Positions 40,501-48,191 of a DNA stretch of 51,295 nt are shown here, piece by piece. The position numbers and the translations under genes were made by a program. Location: the IMG/VR virus record IMGVR_UViG_3300011113_000590, positions 1 through 51,295 of that record. One strand, given 5' to 3'. Under the pieces are notes generated by a model. The model searched no databases. It worked only from the letters and a program-made list of their open reading frames with translations, and was not told where the DNA came from. This DNA comes from a virus. The number at the start of each line of letters is the position of its first letter. The first letter of the stretch is position 1.

Positions 40501-40804
40501 GGGCTAAAGATCTTTGTTCTTTGCCAGAAAGAACATAATCAATATAGTGCTCAGTTGCAAGATCAGTATTTTCACCAAAAGCATTTCTTAAATCTGAGTT
40601 GGCTTCCAGATATTGTTCTGGATCAAATCCTGGAAGGGTATAATTACGACCTTCTAGCCATCCAAATTGATTAAAGTGTTGTGCTGCTAAGTATGGATTA
40701 TTGAACCCTGCATTTTTTACGTCGGGATTATAGTGAAGATATGCTCTCCAGTTAAAATCATCGGGAATATTACCAAAACCGTACCGGTCGTCATATATGC
40801 TCAC
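37586..40804 (-). CDS. Very large structural or internal virion protein
   Basis: At 1072 residues this is the longest gene. The N-terminus has two related repeats of the WRAYLHYNPDVKNAGF / FDPEQYLEANSDLRNAF type followed by HFNQFGWLEGR / HYIDYVLSGKEQR, a cell-surface-protein motif known in cyanobacterial and other secreted proteins. A Pro/Ala-rich spacer (PAPAAAPSATP repeated) follows. The bulk is helical and polar with charged coiled-coil-like stretches, as in ejected internal or tape-measure-like proteins. It is flanked by an HNH gene and a conserved small gene. Function by family is not settled. Confidence 0.62.
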   Translation of the reverse strand: MSIYDDRYGFGNIPDDFNWRAYLHYNPDVKNAGFNNPYLAAQHFNQFGWLEGRNYTLPGFDPEQYLEANSDLRNAFGENTDLATEHYIDYVLSGKEQRSLAPGAAPSATPPAPAAAPSATPPAPAAAPSATPPAPAAAPSATPPSAVVPGTTLPLTTKPITVKPVTSIPAIPDPPGLTYDAVEKRWRKGDEKTDYKTDEPEKSLIPTNQASAFWNGYATPIALGYKPTKNDYKLLEYYANEDAVNTQRNAVNADYNTRVRNANDANRALNIANAKKNQAYEQVLAIANNTTSGTYTAQRDLIRRLETDGTIDKATREQIENSYKLFYRTEKLTPWDPTTRIKPPSPGGLKELDITYYKTQVPQATAEWEQAVKDDNIDITERYNNDEKDFYRAHYTTQGKANGIRGYAPEETKEANVYLEKPTDLEKQQIKDSALGQGPSFNALISKILGPKELEDTKKYGALAQNVLKETITELNKAKSQEKMLDVYRGLEGFSEIMDLNKTLANSIIGDSGVGGFLARSQNKTEADITTDLETQLSKITGLQNNTTYNWQKWFDDTLTQKYGIDYKQYQSTEDTLDVVNAALQSDPTKIYSTANKKFTDEFTKKAGFNTSEQLIKFLKTQGTTGTNLLSRLQVGNVSLDEDLKLLKTGLETQVKDLDKQKNRDLTLTYKDNTGVPEEVKIEASFARQFVDEYLKPRFDYSKSMDEFVDYMNVTDDTKNVFQSSDRITEVKNYAQSVAQAMQGDLDTKFDVNFNTDFYFNPDDKYATQKQNLYSDQKTNVAKDWETAKTNPDALIDSNLPYLGTWAENAYLYNVKDFTDKDVFAKLHYQILGIRKGYDAAMDPASTLQMKLESPVATKAQSIGSVFGSFVEPEEFADSLLKGIDPLLNRDSWIKLLKQYDLDDSASIDEVKKSITDSITTGSAETIRANIKTLQELEKTPTQAELGISYIERPEDKTTTEKTELFNIFKKAGYTGTEQSFYADYMPDTSPEDVKLLTDVTKGKMPKLDLAFDAKDPIATLSKIQSLTEPPAKEIPVKTDSYFKIGLDDEEDSSSTTTPDSFLSDFTSLLKK
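40374..40496. repeat. 33-nt tandem repeat in the 1072-residue gene
   Basis: Starts at 40374, 40407, 40440 and 40473; three full units of 33 nt and a 24-nt partial. Each full unit codes for the 11-residue block PAPAAAPSATP. Copies are almost identical at DNA level, so the number is likely variable. Confidence 0.88.
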
Positions 40805-41176
40805 TTAGATAGCCTCTTTTAACGTCATTGCATGATTATCAGTGTACTGGAATATATCAAGTACTTCTCTGTTTATCCATTGTTGAATTTTTGCCATGCG
40901 TAATTCACAATAAAATGCTTGTGTTACGTACCATGTTTCCATCTTAATGCTTCCTTTGTTGCTGTTGCAACGCTGGCAAGAGGGAAGTAAGTTGTTTGAA
41001 TTACTTGAGCCAGATCTAAACCTAGGGACAATATGATCAAGACTTGTCGCTGGTGCTCCACAATAACCACAGCTGTGGTCCCAGGCTTTGTAAATTTCTT
41101 CTCGAAAACGACGCTTAGCAGACTTCGGTGTGATTTCAACCAATAAGGCGAGAGGGTCATGCTCTGTTGCGAACAT
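40805..41176 (-). CDS. HNH endonuclease
   Basis: The 123 residues hold a canonical zinc-supported HNH: CGYC (C36, C39), LDHIVP (D47, H48), SNNLLPSC, then CQRCNSNKGS (C67, C70, N71, K74). All catalytic and zinc residues are intact. HNH nucleases of this size act with terminase during packaging or as free-standing homing nucleases. It lies just upstream of the 1072-residue gene, with no terminase seen in the window. Confidence 0.88.
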   Translation of the reverse strand: MFATEHDPLALLVEITPKSAKRRFREEIYKAWDHSCGYCGAPATSLDHIVPRFRSGSSNSNNLLPSCQRCNSNKGSIKMETWYVTQAFYCELRMAKIQQWINREVLDIFQYTDNHAMTLKEAI

Positions 41177-41313
41177 ACTCTATAATTGCCATTACCTAAT
41201 TTTAAGATGGCCTAGCTTCTGTAAAGAAACGTAAACTTCCAAATTCTTTCTTAAATGGCTTGCAAAGCCTTTAGCTTTGTGTAATGTGGAGATGCACACG
41301 GCTTTTTTCTTGC

Positions 41314-41541
41314 ATGGCCGCAACAGCTCAATGGGTGACAGCCAATCAAATGGCTGATGCGCTCAGCATTGACCGACAAACTCTATTCCGCATGCGGGAT
41401 GATGGCACCTTCAAGCTAGGGCCACACTACGCTGCCTTCAAAGGCAAGACCTATTCCAGAGAAAGCTATCTTTGGAATCAAGGTGCTGTGCAACGTACTA
41501 TGCGTAAGCAAAAGAAGGAGACGGCTGAGTCGATGGTTTAG
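41314..41541 (+). CDS. Small HTH protein, excisionase-like
   Basis: ATG 41314 gives 75 residues; ATG 41284 would add ten. QWVTANQMADALSIDRQTLF followed by RMRDDGTFKLGPHYAAF is an excisionase-type winged HTH as found beside phage integrases in cyanobacteria. The C-terminus is basic. It converges with, and overlaps by 44 nt, an integrase-like remnant. It is the only plus-strand gene between 36.3 and 51.3 kb. Confidence 0.62.
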   Translation: MAATAQWVTANQMADALSIDRQTLFRMRDDGTFKLGPHYAAFKGKTYSRESYLWNQGAVQRTMRKQKKETAESMV

Positions 41542-41923
41542 AAGCTTTATAGAAAGCTTTGCGCATTTTATAGGCAAGTAGAAGTTCAATTACATTACAT
41601 TGAACTTCTTTGCATGCCATAGCTTCATAGATGAGTAGCCAGGCATCTCTCCAGCAACCCTCAAAATTTGGGGGTTGTTTTTCTTTGAGTTGAAACAAGA
41701 AAACCCATTGCGGATGCATGGGTCGTACTGGTTTCTTTTTACTGGAGATATTAATTGTTCCGTTTTCGTTCCAGGTAAAACCTTTTAAGTGTTCAGGTTT
41801 TACGCCATAGGTTGCAAGCATGCCGTAAAACCAAGCAAGCTTACTGGTCTTGCGACTTTTTAATAAACGAAAAAAATCATCAACTACCCTCTGATCGAGG
41901 GGAGGGGAAATAGTGTAGGTCAT
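41498..41923 (-). CDS. Truncated tyrosine-recombinase (integrase)-like protein
   Basis: The 141 residues contain SKLAWFYGMLATYGVKPEHL, GFTWNENGTINISSKKKPVR and MHPQWVFLF. Cyanobacterial phage-type integrases have FGMMATYGLRxHE...D, then a beta pair and YPEW. The catalytic Arg I is replaced by K42, and the HxxR and Tyr motifs are absent, so it cannot recombine by itself. It may be a remnant or a DNA-binding derivative. Next to the excisionase-like gene it looks like a degraded integration module. Confidence 0.5.
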   Translation of the reverse strand: MTYTISPPLDQRVVDDFFRLLKSRKTSKLAWFYGMLATYGVKPEHLKGFTWNENGTINISSKKKPVRPMHPQWVFLFQLKEKQPPNFEGCWRDAWLLIYEAMACKEVQCNVIELLLAYKMRKAFYKASKPSTQPSPSFAYA

Positions 41924-42001
41924 GGGAAGCGTTCATATTGTTGCCTAGACTTTAACCAACGGGCCAGCCTGGTGCAATACAACTAGCCCTTTAATTCCTA
42001 A

Positions 42002-42029
42002 AGACTGATTAGTCTTCGTTATATTATAC
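42002..42029 (-). promoter_or_regulatory. TATAAT box and hairpin after the virion block
   Basis: On the minus strand, TATAAT (42024-42029) lies about 100 nt upstream of the integrase-like start, with a hairpin AAGACT/AGTCTT (42002-42007, 42012-42017; loop GATT) just downstream. The hairpin is followed by TTTAGG rather than a T-run. It could be a promoter plus leader hairpin, or a weak end to the virion transcript. No good -35 is visible. Confidence 0.3.
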
Positions 42030-42039
42030 TACAAAAAAT

Positions 42040-43596
42040 CTACAAAGAAGGTTTTTCTCCTGATGCTGGAATATATATCTGACCTGTTTTGTCAATCATT
42101 CTAAATCCTGACAAGCTAACAATTTGATTTGGAATATTAAACAACTTTTGCAACATTGGGGCCATCACAGGAGATTGACAGTTGTACGGTGGAACATCCA
42201 TGTAACTTAAAGCTTTTTTAGTTGTATTAAATGACTGGTATTGTTTTTGATTATTTTCTGATTCTTGTACCAGCTTTTGTTCCCACTCTGCCATTGAGTC
42301 CATGCCTACAGGAAAATCAGAAGGTTCAGGTGGAAACATATGCTCTTCAAATTTCATTGAGTAAATATGTTTGCAATAACGCATCTCGTCCAACACCGGA
42401 GTCCAGTTGTCGCCCAAGTTTGTAAGTACATCTTGCTCTCTTGAATAATCTGTGTAAACGGGCATGCCTTCTGCTGTGCTGCCAGGGATTGATAAGTCGG
42501 TTGTGCTGCGGACATAAGTTGCACCAAAATCCCTAAATACACCAGGGTTATCTCTTGTTGCTAAACGATTGACTTCTGATATTGCAATGTCATCTAATAG
42601 TTGATATGCAGTTGAAGGCGCTACAACATTCATTATTCTGTCATCCAATGAATGTGATGTTGTGTTGTTATCAAGTCGACCACTTAACGTAATATTTTCA
42701 TAGCGTCCAGGCTTGATTGATGTGGCGCTTGAATAAGGAAAATATTTCCTGGTTGTGTCATTAATTGATGACATAAAGAAATAATCTCTATGCGTAAAGT
42801 CTTGACATGTACAGGCATATCTATTGCCAGTAATTAAAAATCTTCCTATGGCAGGTGGTTTGGTTGCTGGTGTTAAAAATGCTTTGTCATGTGTTACCTC
42901 TACAGATCCAGCTTTTTTTAATTTAAGGATTCCCGTATCTTGATCTACGTCAACCAATACAGCCTGGACATAACCATATCTTTTTTGTGTATTAGGATTA
43001 ATTGTAGTTGCAGTTATTGGAGTGCCGCTGACTGTGATTATCCTGTCCTCCAGGATCTCACCATTCATTGGTTTAAGTGGTGTTGTAATACCAGATACTG
43101 TGGCATACAGAGGTGCGGGCAATGGGTTGCTTGGACTCCATGTGCCTTTTAATTGTACGTACCAGAAGTAATTATCTTCTGTAACATTTACAATTGATAG
43201 CCTTTCGCCCGACGAATTAAACAATTCATCAGTACGCATGTTGCCCTGGTTACGAACACCAGCCCAGTGCATGCCAAATTCTTTTGCTGTGGTTGGAAAT
43301 CCTTTGAATGCACCTGAGACAGTGGAGACGGGATTAGTACCAGAGGGAGTTACTGTGCCTGAGGGGTACGGAATATCATATATAAACCTATATTGATATG
43401 CATTGTCATAGGAACTAGACGAGGACAGCTCATAGCCACGGCGCCATCTTGTCCAAGCAGACTCTCTGTTTACAGCAGCAATAGAACCACGGACACTGCC
43501 TTTAGAAAACTCAGTGGTAATAGGGACAACATTTTTTATAACAAAGTCTTTCTTGCGTTCAAAAGACCCGAAGCTATTTGCTCCCTTAAAACCCAT
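42040..43596 (-). CDS. Virion structural protein
   Basis: The 518 residues are mostly beta-rich, Thr/Ser/Pro/Gly rich, with many Tyr and Trp; segments like PYPSGTVTPSGTNPV and TVSGTPITATTI are virion-like. The middle has YACTCQDFTHRDYFFM, a Cys-x-Cys beginning that recalls a SWIM-type finger, but the second half of that motif is not clear. It follows the other virion genes on the minus strand, 3 nt after the gene at 43599. Specific role unknown. Confidence 0.62.
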   Translation of the reverse strand: MGFKGANSFGSFERKKDFVIKNVVPITTEFSKGSVRGSIAAVNRESAWTRWRRGYELSSSSSYDNAYQYRFIYDIPYPSGTVTPSGTNPVSTVSGAFKGFPTTAKEFGMHWAGVRNQGNMRTDELFNSSGERLSIVNVTEDNYFWYVQLKGTWSPSNPLPAPLYATVSGITTPLKPMNGEILEDRIITVSGTPITATTINPNTQKRYGYVQAVLVDVDQDTGILKLKKAGSVEVTHDKAFLTPATKPPAIGRFLITGNRYACTCQDFTHRDYFFMSSINDTTRKYFPYSSATSIKPGRYENITLSGRLDNNTTSHSLDDRIMNVVAPSTAYQLLDDIAISEVNRLATRDNPGVFRDFGATYVRSTTDLSIPGSTAEGMPVYTDYSREQDVLTNLGDNWTPVLDEMRYCKHIYSMKFEEHMFPPEPSDFPVGMDSMAEWEQKLVQESENNQKQYQSFNTTKKALSYMDVPPYNCQSPVMAPMLQKLFNIPNQIVSLSGFRMIDKTGQIYIPASGEKPSL

Positions 43597-43598
43597 CT

Positions 43599-44384
43599 TT
43601 AGAAGAAGCCACCTTGTGCATAGACTTGTGCACCGGGAATATAACCAGCTGAATTAGGGCCATCTGGGAATACACCCACGTAGATGCGGTCTCCTCGCTC
43701 CAGGTAGATGCCTTTGTTGCGTAAAGGTGCTGAGGGTCCCAAACCATTGGTGTTGCCCGCAGAGGCGGTAGGAGTGGCCAGCTGGGGCATCACGTCGGAA
43801 CAATCAACTATGCCACTATTTGCGGGAACTGTTTTAGAGAACAATAACCTGTAGTCGCCGCTGGCTGGAATTGGTACAGTTGTATTGCGTGTTTGGTAAA
43901 ACACAAAAGTCACAGCAGGTTGCACTCCGTAACTTGGATTGGCGTAATTAAAACCTGAGGCTGTACCACCTGAATAAACAAGGGTTGTGTTTGTCCCGAC
44001 CAGAGTAGTAGCGCCGGTGTAAGTGTAGTACCCAATGCCGCTTGCTGCTGCGCCTGAACCAGTGAAGCTGCCTGTAGTTGTTACATTAACAATCTGACCA
44101 CTAACAAGGGAGATTGTTGTACCAGAAGTTGTTGTGTTTAGGGTGTAGTCAGCTGCTCTGTAATTATCGTTGCGAACAATAGAAATGGAATCGATTACGC
44201 CACCGCTGTTAATGTCATCACTGAGGGCAGCATCCATATCAACAAGAATGGACGGAGCTTGACCCCCTTGCACAAACAAGGTATTGGTGCTAGCGCTACC
44301 AACGGTTTGTGTTGTAACCCGCACAGAGTCGAACAGTGGGCGGTCAATAAAAAGCGGTTGCTTGTTCGAGGAAGTGGATGACAA
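43599..44384 (-). CDS. Virion structural protein, beta-rich
   Basis: The 261 residues are Gly/Thr/Ser/Val rich with almost no helices (LVSGQIVNVTTTGSFTGSGA and similar), typical of head decoration or tail-tube/fibre proteins. SVRVTTQTVGSA begins the folded part. It is preceded by a hairpin downstream of the upstream gene, so its expression may differ from the upstream genes. No named family. Confidence 0.6.
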   Translation of the reverse strand: MSSTSSNKQPLFIDRPLFDSVRVTTQTVGSASTNTLFVQGGQAPSILVDMDAALSDDINSGGVIDSISIVRNDNYRAADYTLNTTTSGTTISLVSGQIVNVTTTGSFTGSGAAASGIGYYTYTGATTLVGTNTTLVYSGGTASGFNYANPSYGVQPAVTFVFYQTRNTTVPIPASGDYRLLFSKTVPANSGIVDCSDVMPQLATPTASAGNTNGLGPSAPLRNKGIYLERGDRIYVGVFPDGPNSAGYIPGAQVYAQGGFF

Positions 44385-44419
44385 GTTTCTTACCGTAATT
44401 CTTCGTATTTAAATTCTAA

Positions 44420-44449
44420 CTTATTCAGCTTAGATTTGAGCTGAATAAG
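44420..44449 (-). terminator. Hairpin over the end of a virion gene
   Basis: CTTATTCAGCT (44420-44430) and AGCTGAATAAG (44439-44449) are perfect 11-nt inverted arms with an 8-nt loop. The stop codon of the 44430-45170 gene lies in the loop side. Only short T-runs follow on the minus strand, so it may attenuate rather than end transcription. Confidence 0.5.
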
Positions 44450-45170
44450 GATTCTGAAGCATAGAGGCTAAGAAAGAATTTGCAACAGAAGAAGGTTGCG
44501 GTTGAAGTTGTTTTGCTAGCAACTCAAGCCCTAATTGACCTTTCATCTCCTCTACTGCATTCTGTCCAAATAAATTTCCAGCACCTATCAAAGTATCCAA
44601 TGCTGTTGAAGCCTGTGCAGGAGCGGCACTTGTGCTAGTACCAGCAGGAGCACCTAAACTTGATTCCCACCATTTTTTAGTTGGTGATCGCTTGCCTTCA
44701 TTGAAAAATGTATTCTCTGAAAAATTAGGAGACGCACCCAAGGTTTTTAATTGTTGTGGGCTTAGGTATCGTTGCACACCTCCGACCATTGCGGGAATTA
44801 AATTGTCACGATAGGACATTAGCTTCCCAATGTCTTTTAAGTATGAAGTGCTACGGAAATCAGTTCTACCACCTAATTCTTGTGCTACGCGGCCAAGCTC
44901 TTGTCGTCCTTTATCAGAACTGTAATAATCTAAAGCTTTTCCTGGGTCAACTTGACCAAAGCCAGGGGCTTTCATTACAGCATACTGAGCTGGATTTATC
45001 CAATTTGCATTACTGCCATAGTCGGGATTATGGTATCGGTTAATTATGGACGCAACAGTCCCTGGCATTGCGCCACGGGTGGGATCCCTTGCCTCTAGGG
45101 TTGCAACCTGAAGCATTCTCTTGAATGTATTTTCAGGAACTCCATACATTGTCCTAATGTTAGGTGCCAT
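44430..45170 (-). CDS. Virion protein with cell-wall-hydrolase-like segment
   Basis: Residues about 14-75 recall SleB-type cell-wall hydrolases: MLQVATLEARDPTRGAMPGT with a candidate catalytic Glu, VASIINRYHNPDYG, then YAVMKAPGFGQV. The rest is polar with a Pro/Ala/Ser linker (APAGTSTSAAPAQAS) and a Gln-rich C-terminus ending LQNPYSAQI. The end resembles that of the gene at 46984 (MSYVMQQNPYQV). A virion-carried muralytic role is inferred. Confidence 0.5.
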   Translation of the reverse strand: MAPNIRTMYGVPENTFKRMLQVATLEARDPTRGAMPGTVASIINRYHNPDYGSNANWINPAQYAVMKAPGFGQVDPGKALDYYSSDKGRQELGRVAQELGGRTDFRSTSYLKDIGKLMSYRDNLIPAMVGGVQRYLSPQQLKTLGASPNFSENTFFNEGKRSPTKKWWESSLGAPAGTSTSAAPAQASTALDTLIGAGNLFGQNAVEEMKGQLGLELLAKQLQPQPSSVANSFLASMLQNPYSAQI

Positions 45171-45178
45171 GTTGTTAA

Positions 45179-46471
45179 CTACTCCGGTCGATAGTTAAAC
45201 ATTTGATACTGAAGCTGCGCTTCCTCTTCAGGTGTCATGGGAAGCCCTGCACGTGTTGCACCACCTACTGAAACTACTCCTTCTGCCCAGGGTTGAGAAA
45301 CAACTCCAGGAACTTTACTTGTAGAGCTTGCTGTTTGTCCTGCAAGAGCTTGTTGAATTACATCATATCCAACCTGACCAGGCTTAACTTGGCTTGCCAA
45401 ACCCTCAGGCCCACCATATTGCTGCGCCCACGCCTGCATTCCAAGGTTTTGAGCAGCAGCTGGATTAGTAGCCCTTAAGTTTTGGTACTGTTGCAGCATA
45501 GGATTTTGAGCGGCTTGCTGAGCAACACTAGAACGTTCAGCAGCATATGCACGGTCAGCAACAGGATTTGTACTGGGAGGAGGAAGCTGCGGGGCGGGAG
45601 GCACTTGTGCATTTCTGTTTTGGTTGCCTGGAGACGGAATAAATTTTTGTTGTTCACCAGGTACGTACCTACCTGCTCCTGCTACATTTTTGGCATTCTC
45701 CTCTTTTATTATCTGTGCATTCACTCTGTTCTGCATATCTTCTTTTGACCTGTATCCAAGGTGGCTCCAATTATCAAATCCTTGTGGAGACGATCCTTCT
45801 AACCCAGCTACAGCAAATGCAACACCAGCAGGAGATGCAGGTATCAGCATATTACGTGCAAATCCCGGTAAAGAACCAATTCCTGGGATGTTTTTAGCAA
45901 TACTAGAAGACTGCAAAAGTGGGCTAGTTACTTTATTTAAATTTTGAATTAGTCCACCAACACCGCCAACAGGATTAAAAGCTTGTTTTGGAAGAAGTGA
46001 TTCAGCAACATCTTGCATGCCTCCTCCTGCTCTTTTCATTAATTCTCTAGTTAAACCATAATCACGTGCAAATGGACCAGGGGCGCCAATCTGTTGGGGA
46101 AACGCTGTTGGGTTGATAGGTCTGGCAGCGGGTGTGCCGCCTTGCATTAGGCCCGTGGGACGAGGGCTGCGTCCTGCCATTGAATCTAATAGCCCTTGTA
46201 CGACACCCTCTTTAATATTTCTTGCTGCTCCTTCTGCCATTTGGCCTACATCACTAAGATACCCTGTGGCACGTGTAGGAATATTAGCAAAATTTGCTCC
46301 CCTAAATTCCGTAGGCAAAGCCCTACCAAGTGTTTGTTCAGCTGCTTTTGCTAACCTTCTGTATGTACCAGGATTTGTCACTGCATCAGCGGCAGACTTA
46401 GTAAGCTGTGGGGCTTTAAAGCCTATTCCCAGCCTTCCCGCTTGCTGTAGTAATTGTTCAAATGGGTTCAT
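45179..46471 (-). CDS. Internal virion-type protein, Ala/Gln/Pro-rich
   Basis: The 430 residues have an amphipathic helical N-terminus (LAKAAEQTLGRAL), a Gly/Pro-rich middle (GGTPAARPINPTAFPQQIGA, IPASPAGVAFAVAGLEG) and a Gln/Ala-rich C-terminus (AQNPMLQQYQNLRATNPAAA). Low-complexity and helical content fits ejected internal core or minor virion proteins. It starts 4 nt before the gene at 46476 ends. Not recognised by family. Confidence 0.55.
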   Translation of the reverse strand: MNPFEQLLQQAGRLGIGFKAPQLTKSAADAVTNPGTYRRLAKAAEQTLGRALPTEFRGANFANIPTRATGYLSDVGQMAEGAARNIKEGVVQGLLDSMAGRSPRPTGLMQGGTPAARPINPTAFPQQIGAPGPFARDYGLTRELMKRAGGGMQDVAESLLPKQAFNPVGGVGGLIQNLNKVTSPLLQSSSIAKNIPGIGSLPGFARNMLIPASPAGVAFAVAGLEGSSPQGFDNWSHLGYRSKEDMQNRVNAQIIKEENAKNVAGAGRYVPGEQQKFIPSPGNQNRNAQVPPAPQLPPPSTNPVADRAYAAERSSVAQQAAQNPMLQQYQNLRATNPAAAQNLGMQAWAQQYGGPEGLASQVKPGQVGYDVIQQALAGQTASSTSKVPGVVSQPWAEGVVSVGGATRAGLPMTPEEEAQLQYQMFNYRPE

Positions 46472-46475
46472 GACA

Positions 46476-46937
46476 TTACCGATGATTTAGGTGTAACCAA
46501 ATACGTGAACCCACTGCAGTATCAGCGGGACCAGGGAGTGCTTGAATAAATTCAGCACCTGAGCGCTCGTAGCGATAACGAGCCTGGAAGGGATCTTTAT
46601 AGTTTGGCACATAAAGAATCATGGCCAAACGATTGGTTTCGTATAAGTATACTTCGTCCCATACCTTGAGAGCTTCCTTGGCATTGCTTGATCGAATTGT
46701 ACGATCAACGTCACCGAGAATACTTTCAATTCTTGTAGAAGGAGATGTTGCTACTTCTGTTTTTTTCTCGGCTGTATCACAACGACCAATCTGAATAATG
46801 ATCTTATCGTAGAAGAAGGAATCAGGAACCGTATTTAAAGATTCTTCCAGGCGAGCATAATCCCCCGCTGGAACAGAAACTGTAAAATATCCCAGATGAT
46901 ATCTTACCCTGCTTTTGTCAAAATCAGATAACTGCAC
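46476..46937 (-). CDS. Hypothetical virion-region protein
   Basis: The 153 residues begin MQLSDFDKSRVRYHLGYFTV and include a charged helix (ESILGDVDRTIRSSNAKEAL) and a beta-rich end (GSRIWLHLNHR). Size and position among virion genes suit a head-tail connector or tail completion protein; no family motif confirms it. Confidence 0.58.
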   Translation of the reverse strand: MQLSDFDKSRVRYHLGYFTVSVPAGDYARLEESLNTVPDSFFYDKIIIQIGRCDTAEKKTEVATSPSTRIESILGDVDRTIRSSNAKEALKVWDEVYLYETNRLAMILYVPNYKDPFQARYRYERSGAEFIQALPGPADTAVGSRIWLHLNHR

Positions 46938-46983
46938 TGATGATTACCACCGTTCTTACATTATAGGTGCAACAAATTTATAT

Positions 46984-47691
46984 CTAAACTTGATAAGGAT
47001 TTTGTTGCATCACATAACTCATTAAGAAATCACTTGCCAAGTCCCGCTGTGGTGTTATTGCTGAACTCAGCAGGCTGCTATATATGTTTTGTGAACTATC
47101 CCTGCTTTGTTTTGCTTGACCAAATAAACGACCCATCAAACTCAACGCTGCTCCAGCGCCTGCCAATTGATCTTGCTGACGTTGTTGTGCGGTAAGCGCG
47201 GTCTGCGGTGTTGTAGTGCCAGTAGATAAAACTTGCCCGGCTTTTCCTAGCGTATCTAGATGTCCAAAACCTACCTCATATTTATTATCTGCAGTTTTAA
47301 ATGCCATTAAATTACCAAAGCCACCTGCATTAGCTGTCGGTACGGCAGTACCATAGCCCTGCATATAAACAGGTGTGCCTTTTAAGCCTGCAAAATCAAT
47401 ACCTTTATGATCAGTGCTTGCGCCTGTTGTTGGCGCATTTCTTGGTCCAAAACCTGACGTAATGGTAAGCCCTGCTTCTGGGTTCCAGGCTAAACTTCCG
47501 CCTGTAAGACGCCTGACCAAGGGGACTCTTCCTTTGCCAATCTGCACACCAGTAAGTGCACTCTTGATTGTTTCAGGATTTATATATTGACCTGTTGTTA
47601 AATCTTTTACGTATTGATGAATATGTGGACCAGTGGCAGTACCAGTGGCTCCTATTGTTCCAATATTAAATAAACCGCCTGCGCCTGCCAT
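46984..47691 (-). CDS. M23-type peptidase domain, apparently circularly permuted
   Basis: An M23 (LytM) zinc endopeptidase normally has the order HxxxD, yaHL, then HxH. Here TGPHIH (H23, H25), the last block, comes first, within GATGTATGPHIHQYV. HKGIDFAG (H95, D99) and VGFGHLDTLGK (H144) follow later. All four signature blocks, including SGFGPRNAPTTG, are present in one chain, so a permuted yet complete active site is possible. The C-terminus is helical and ends MQQNPYQV. It probably cuts peptidoglycan cross-links as a virion part. Confidence 0.65.
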   Translation of the reverse strand: MAGAGGLFNIGTIGATGTATGPHIHQYVKDLTTGQYINPETIKSALTGVQIGKGRVPLVRRLTGGSLAWNPEAGLTITSGFGPRNAPTTGASTDHKGIDFAGLKGTPVYMQGYGTAVPTANAGGFGNLMAFKTADNKYEVGFGHLDTLGKAGQVLSTGTTTPQTALTAQQRQQDQLAGAGAALSLMGRLFGQAKQSRDSSQNIYSSLLSSAITPQRDLASDFLMSYVMQQNPYQV

Positions 47692-47716
47692 ATGAGTATT
47701 TTATTACTATTCTAAA

Positions 47717-47743
47717 ATAAAAAACCCTGCCGAAGCAGGGTTT
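47717..47743 (-). terminator. Rho-independent terminator after the HhH gene
   Basis: On the minus strand AAACCCTGC, loop TTCG, GCAGGGTTT, then TTTATT. Perfect 9-bp stem. It lies just after the stop of the 47747 gene, separating the capsid-end transcript from the genes to its left. Confidence 0.88.
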
Positions 47744-47746
47744 ATA

Positions 47747-48157
47747 TCACACTCGTACCAGATTGGCAGCAAAGACAGAGTCCCAGTCTACCCTACGAAC
47801 TTGTTTCAACTGTTCTAAGTTACTAAATCTTTCACCGGAAAGACTCATTTGAATATCTTTAATTTCCCTTGCAGTTTTAAGTCCGATTCCCTTAATGTGA
47901 TCAGCAATCATTTGGGCGGTTGCTGAGTTTATATTAAGACGAGTTTCGGGTGGAAAGCTACGGGGCTCCTCGGCTGATGCCTTGTCTTTTACTTGTAGAG
48001 TCTTAACCGTTTTAGTGGCAGACTCATCGGGTTTAATTTCATTTTTGTAAACGGTAAAAAGGCGACTGTCTTGATCTTCGACCAGGAACCAGTCGCCGTT
48101 ATCCCATTCACTAATGACCTTGACCCGTGCACCGGTTTTTGTGTGTTGGTAAAGCAT
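47747..48157 (-). CDS. Helix-hairpin-helix protein
   Basis: The 136 residues have an SH3-like N-terminus (TGARVKVISEWDNGDWFLVE) and a ComEA-type double helix-hairpin-helix region at about 72-130 (RLNINSATAQMIADHIKGIG, LKTAREIKDIQ, FSNLEQLKQVRRV). HhH motifs bind DNA without sequence preference. The place between virion genes suggests a DNA-contacting head protein or a packaging helper. A strong terminator follows. Confidence 0.7.
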   Translation of the reverse strand: MLYQHTKTGARVKVISEWDNGDWFLVEDQDSRLFTVYKNEIKPDESATKTVKTLQVKDKASAEEPRSFPPETRLNINSATAQMIADHIKGIGLKTAREIKDIQMSLSGERFSNLEQLKQVRRVDWDSVFAANLVRV

Positions 48158-48191
48158 GGCTACCAGAACTTCTGGTATTAGTTTAACCTAA

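Noticed and set aside
45482-46490. Plus-strand frames opposite the internal virion gene
   Set aside because: Open only because of the low-complexity Gln/Ala/Pro composition of the minus-strand gene.
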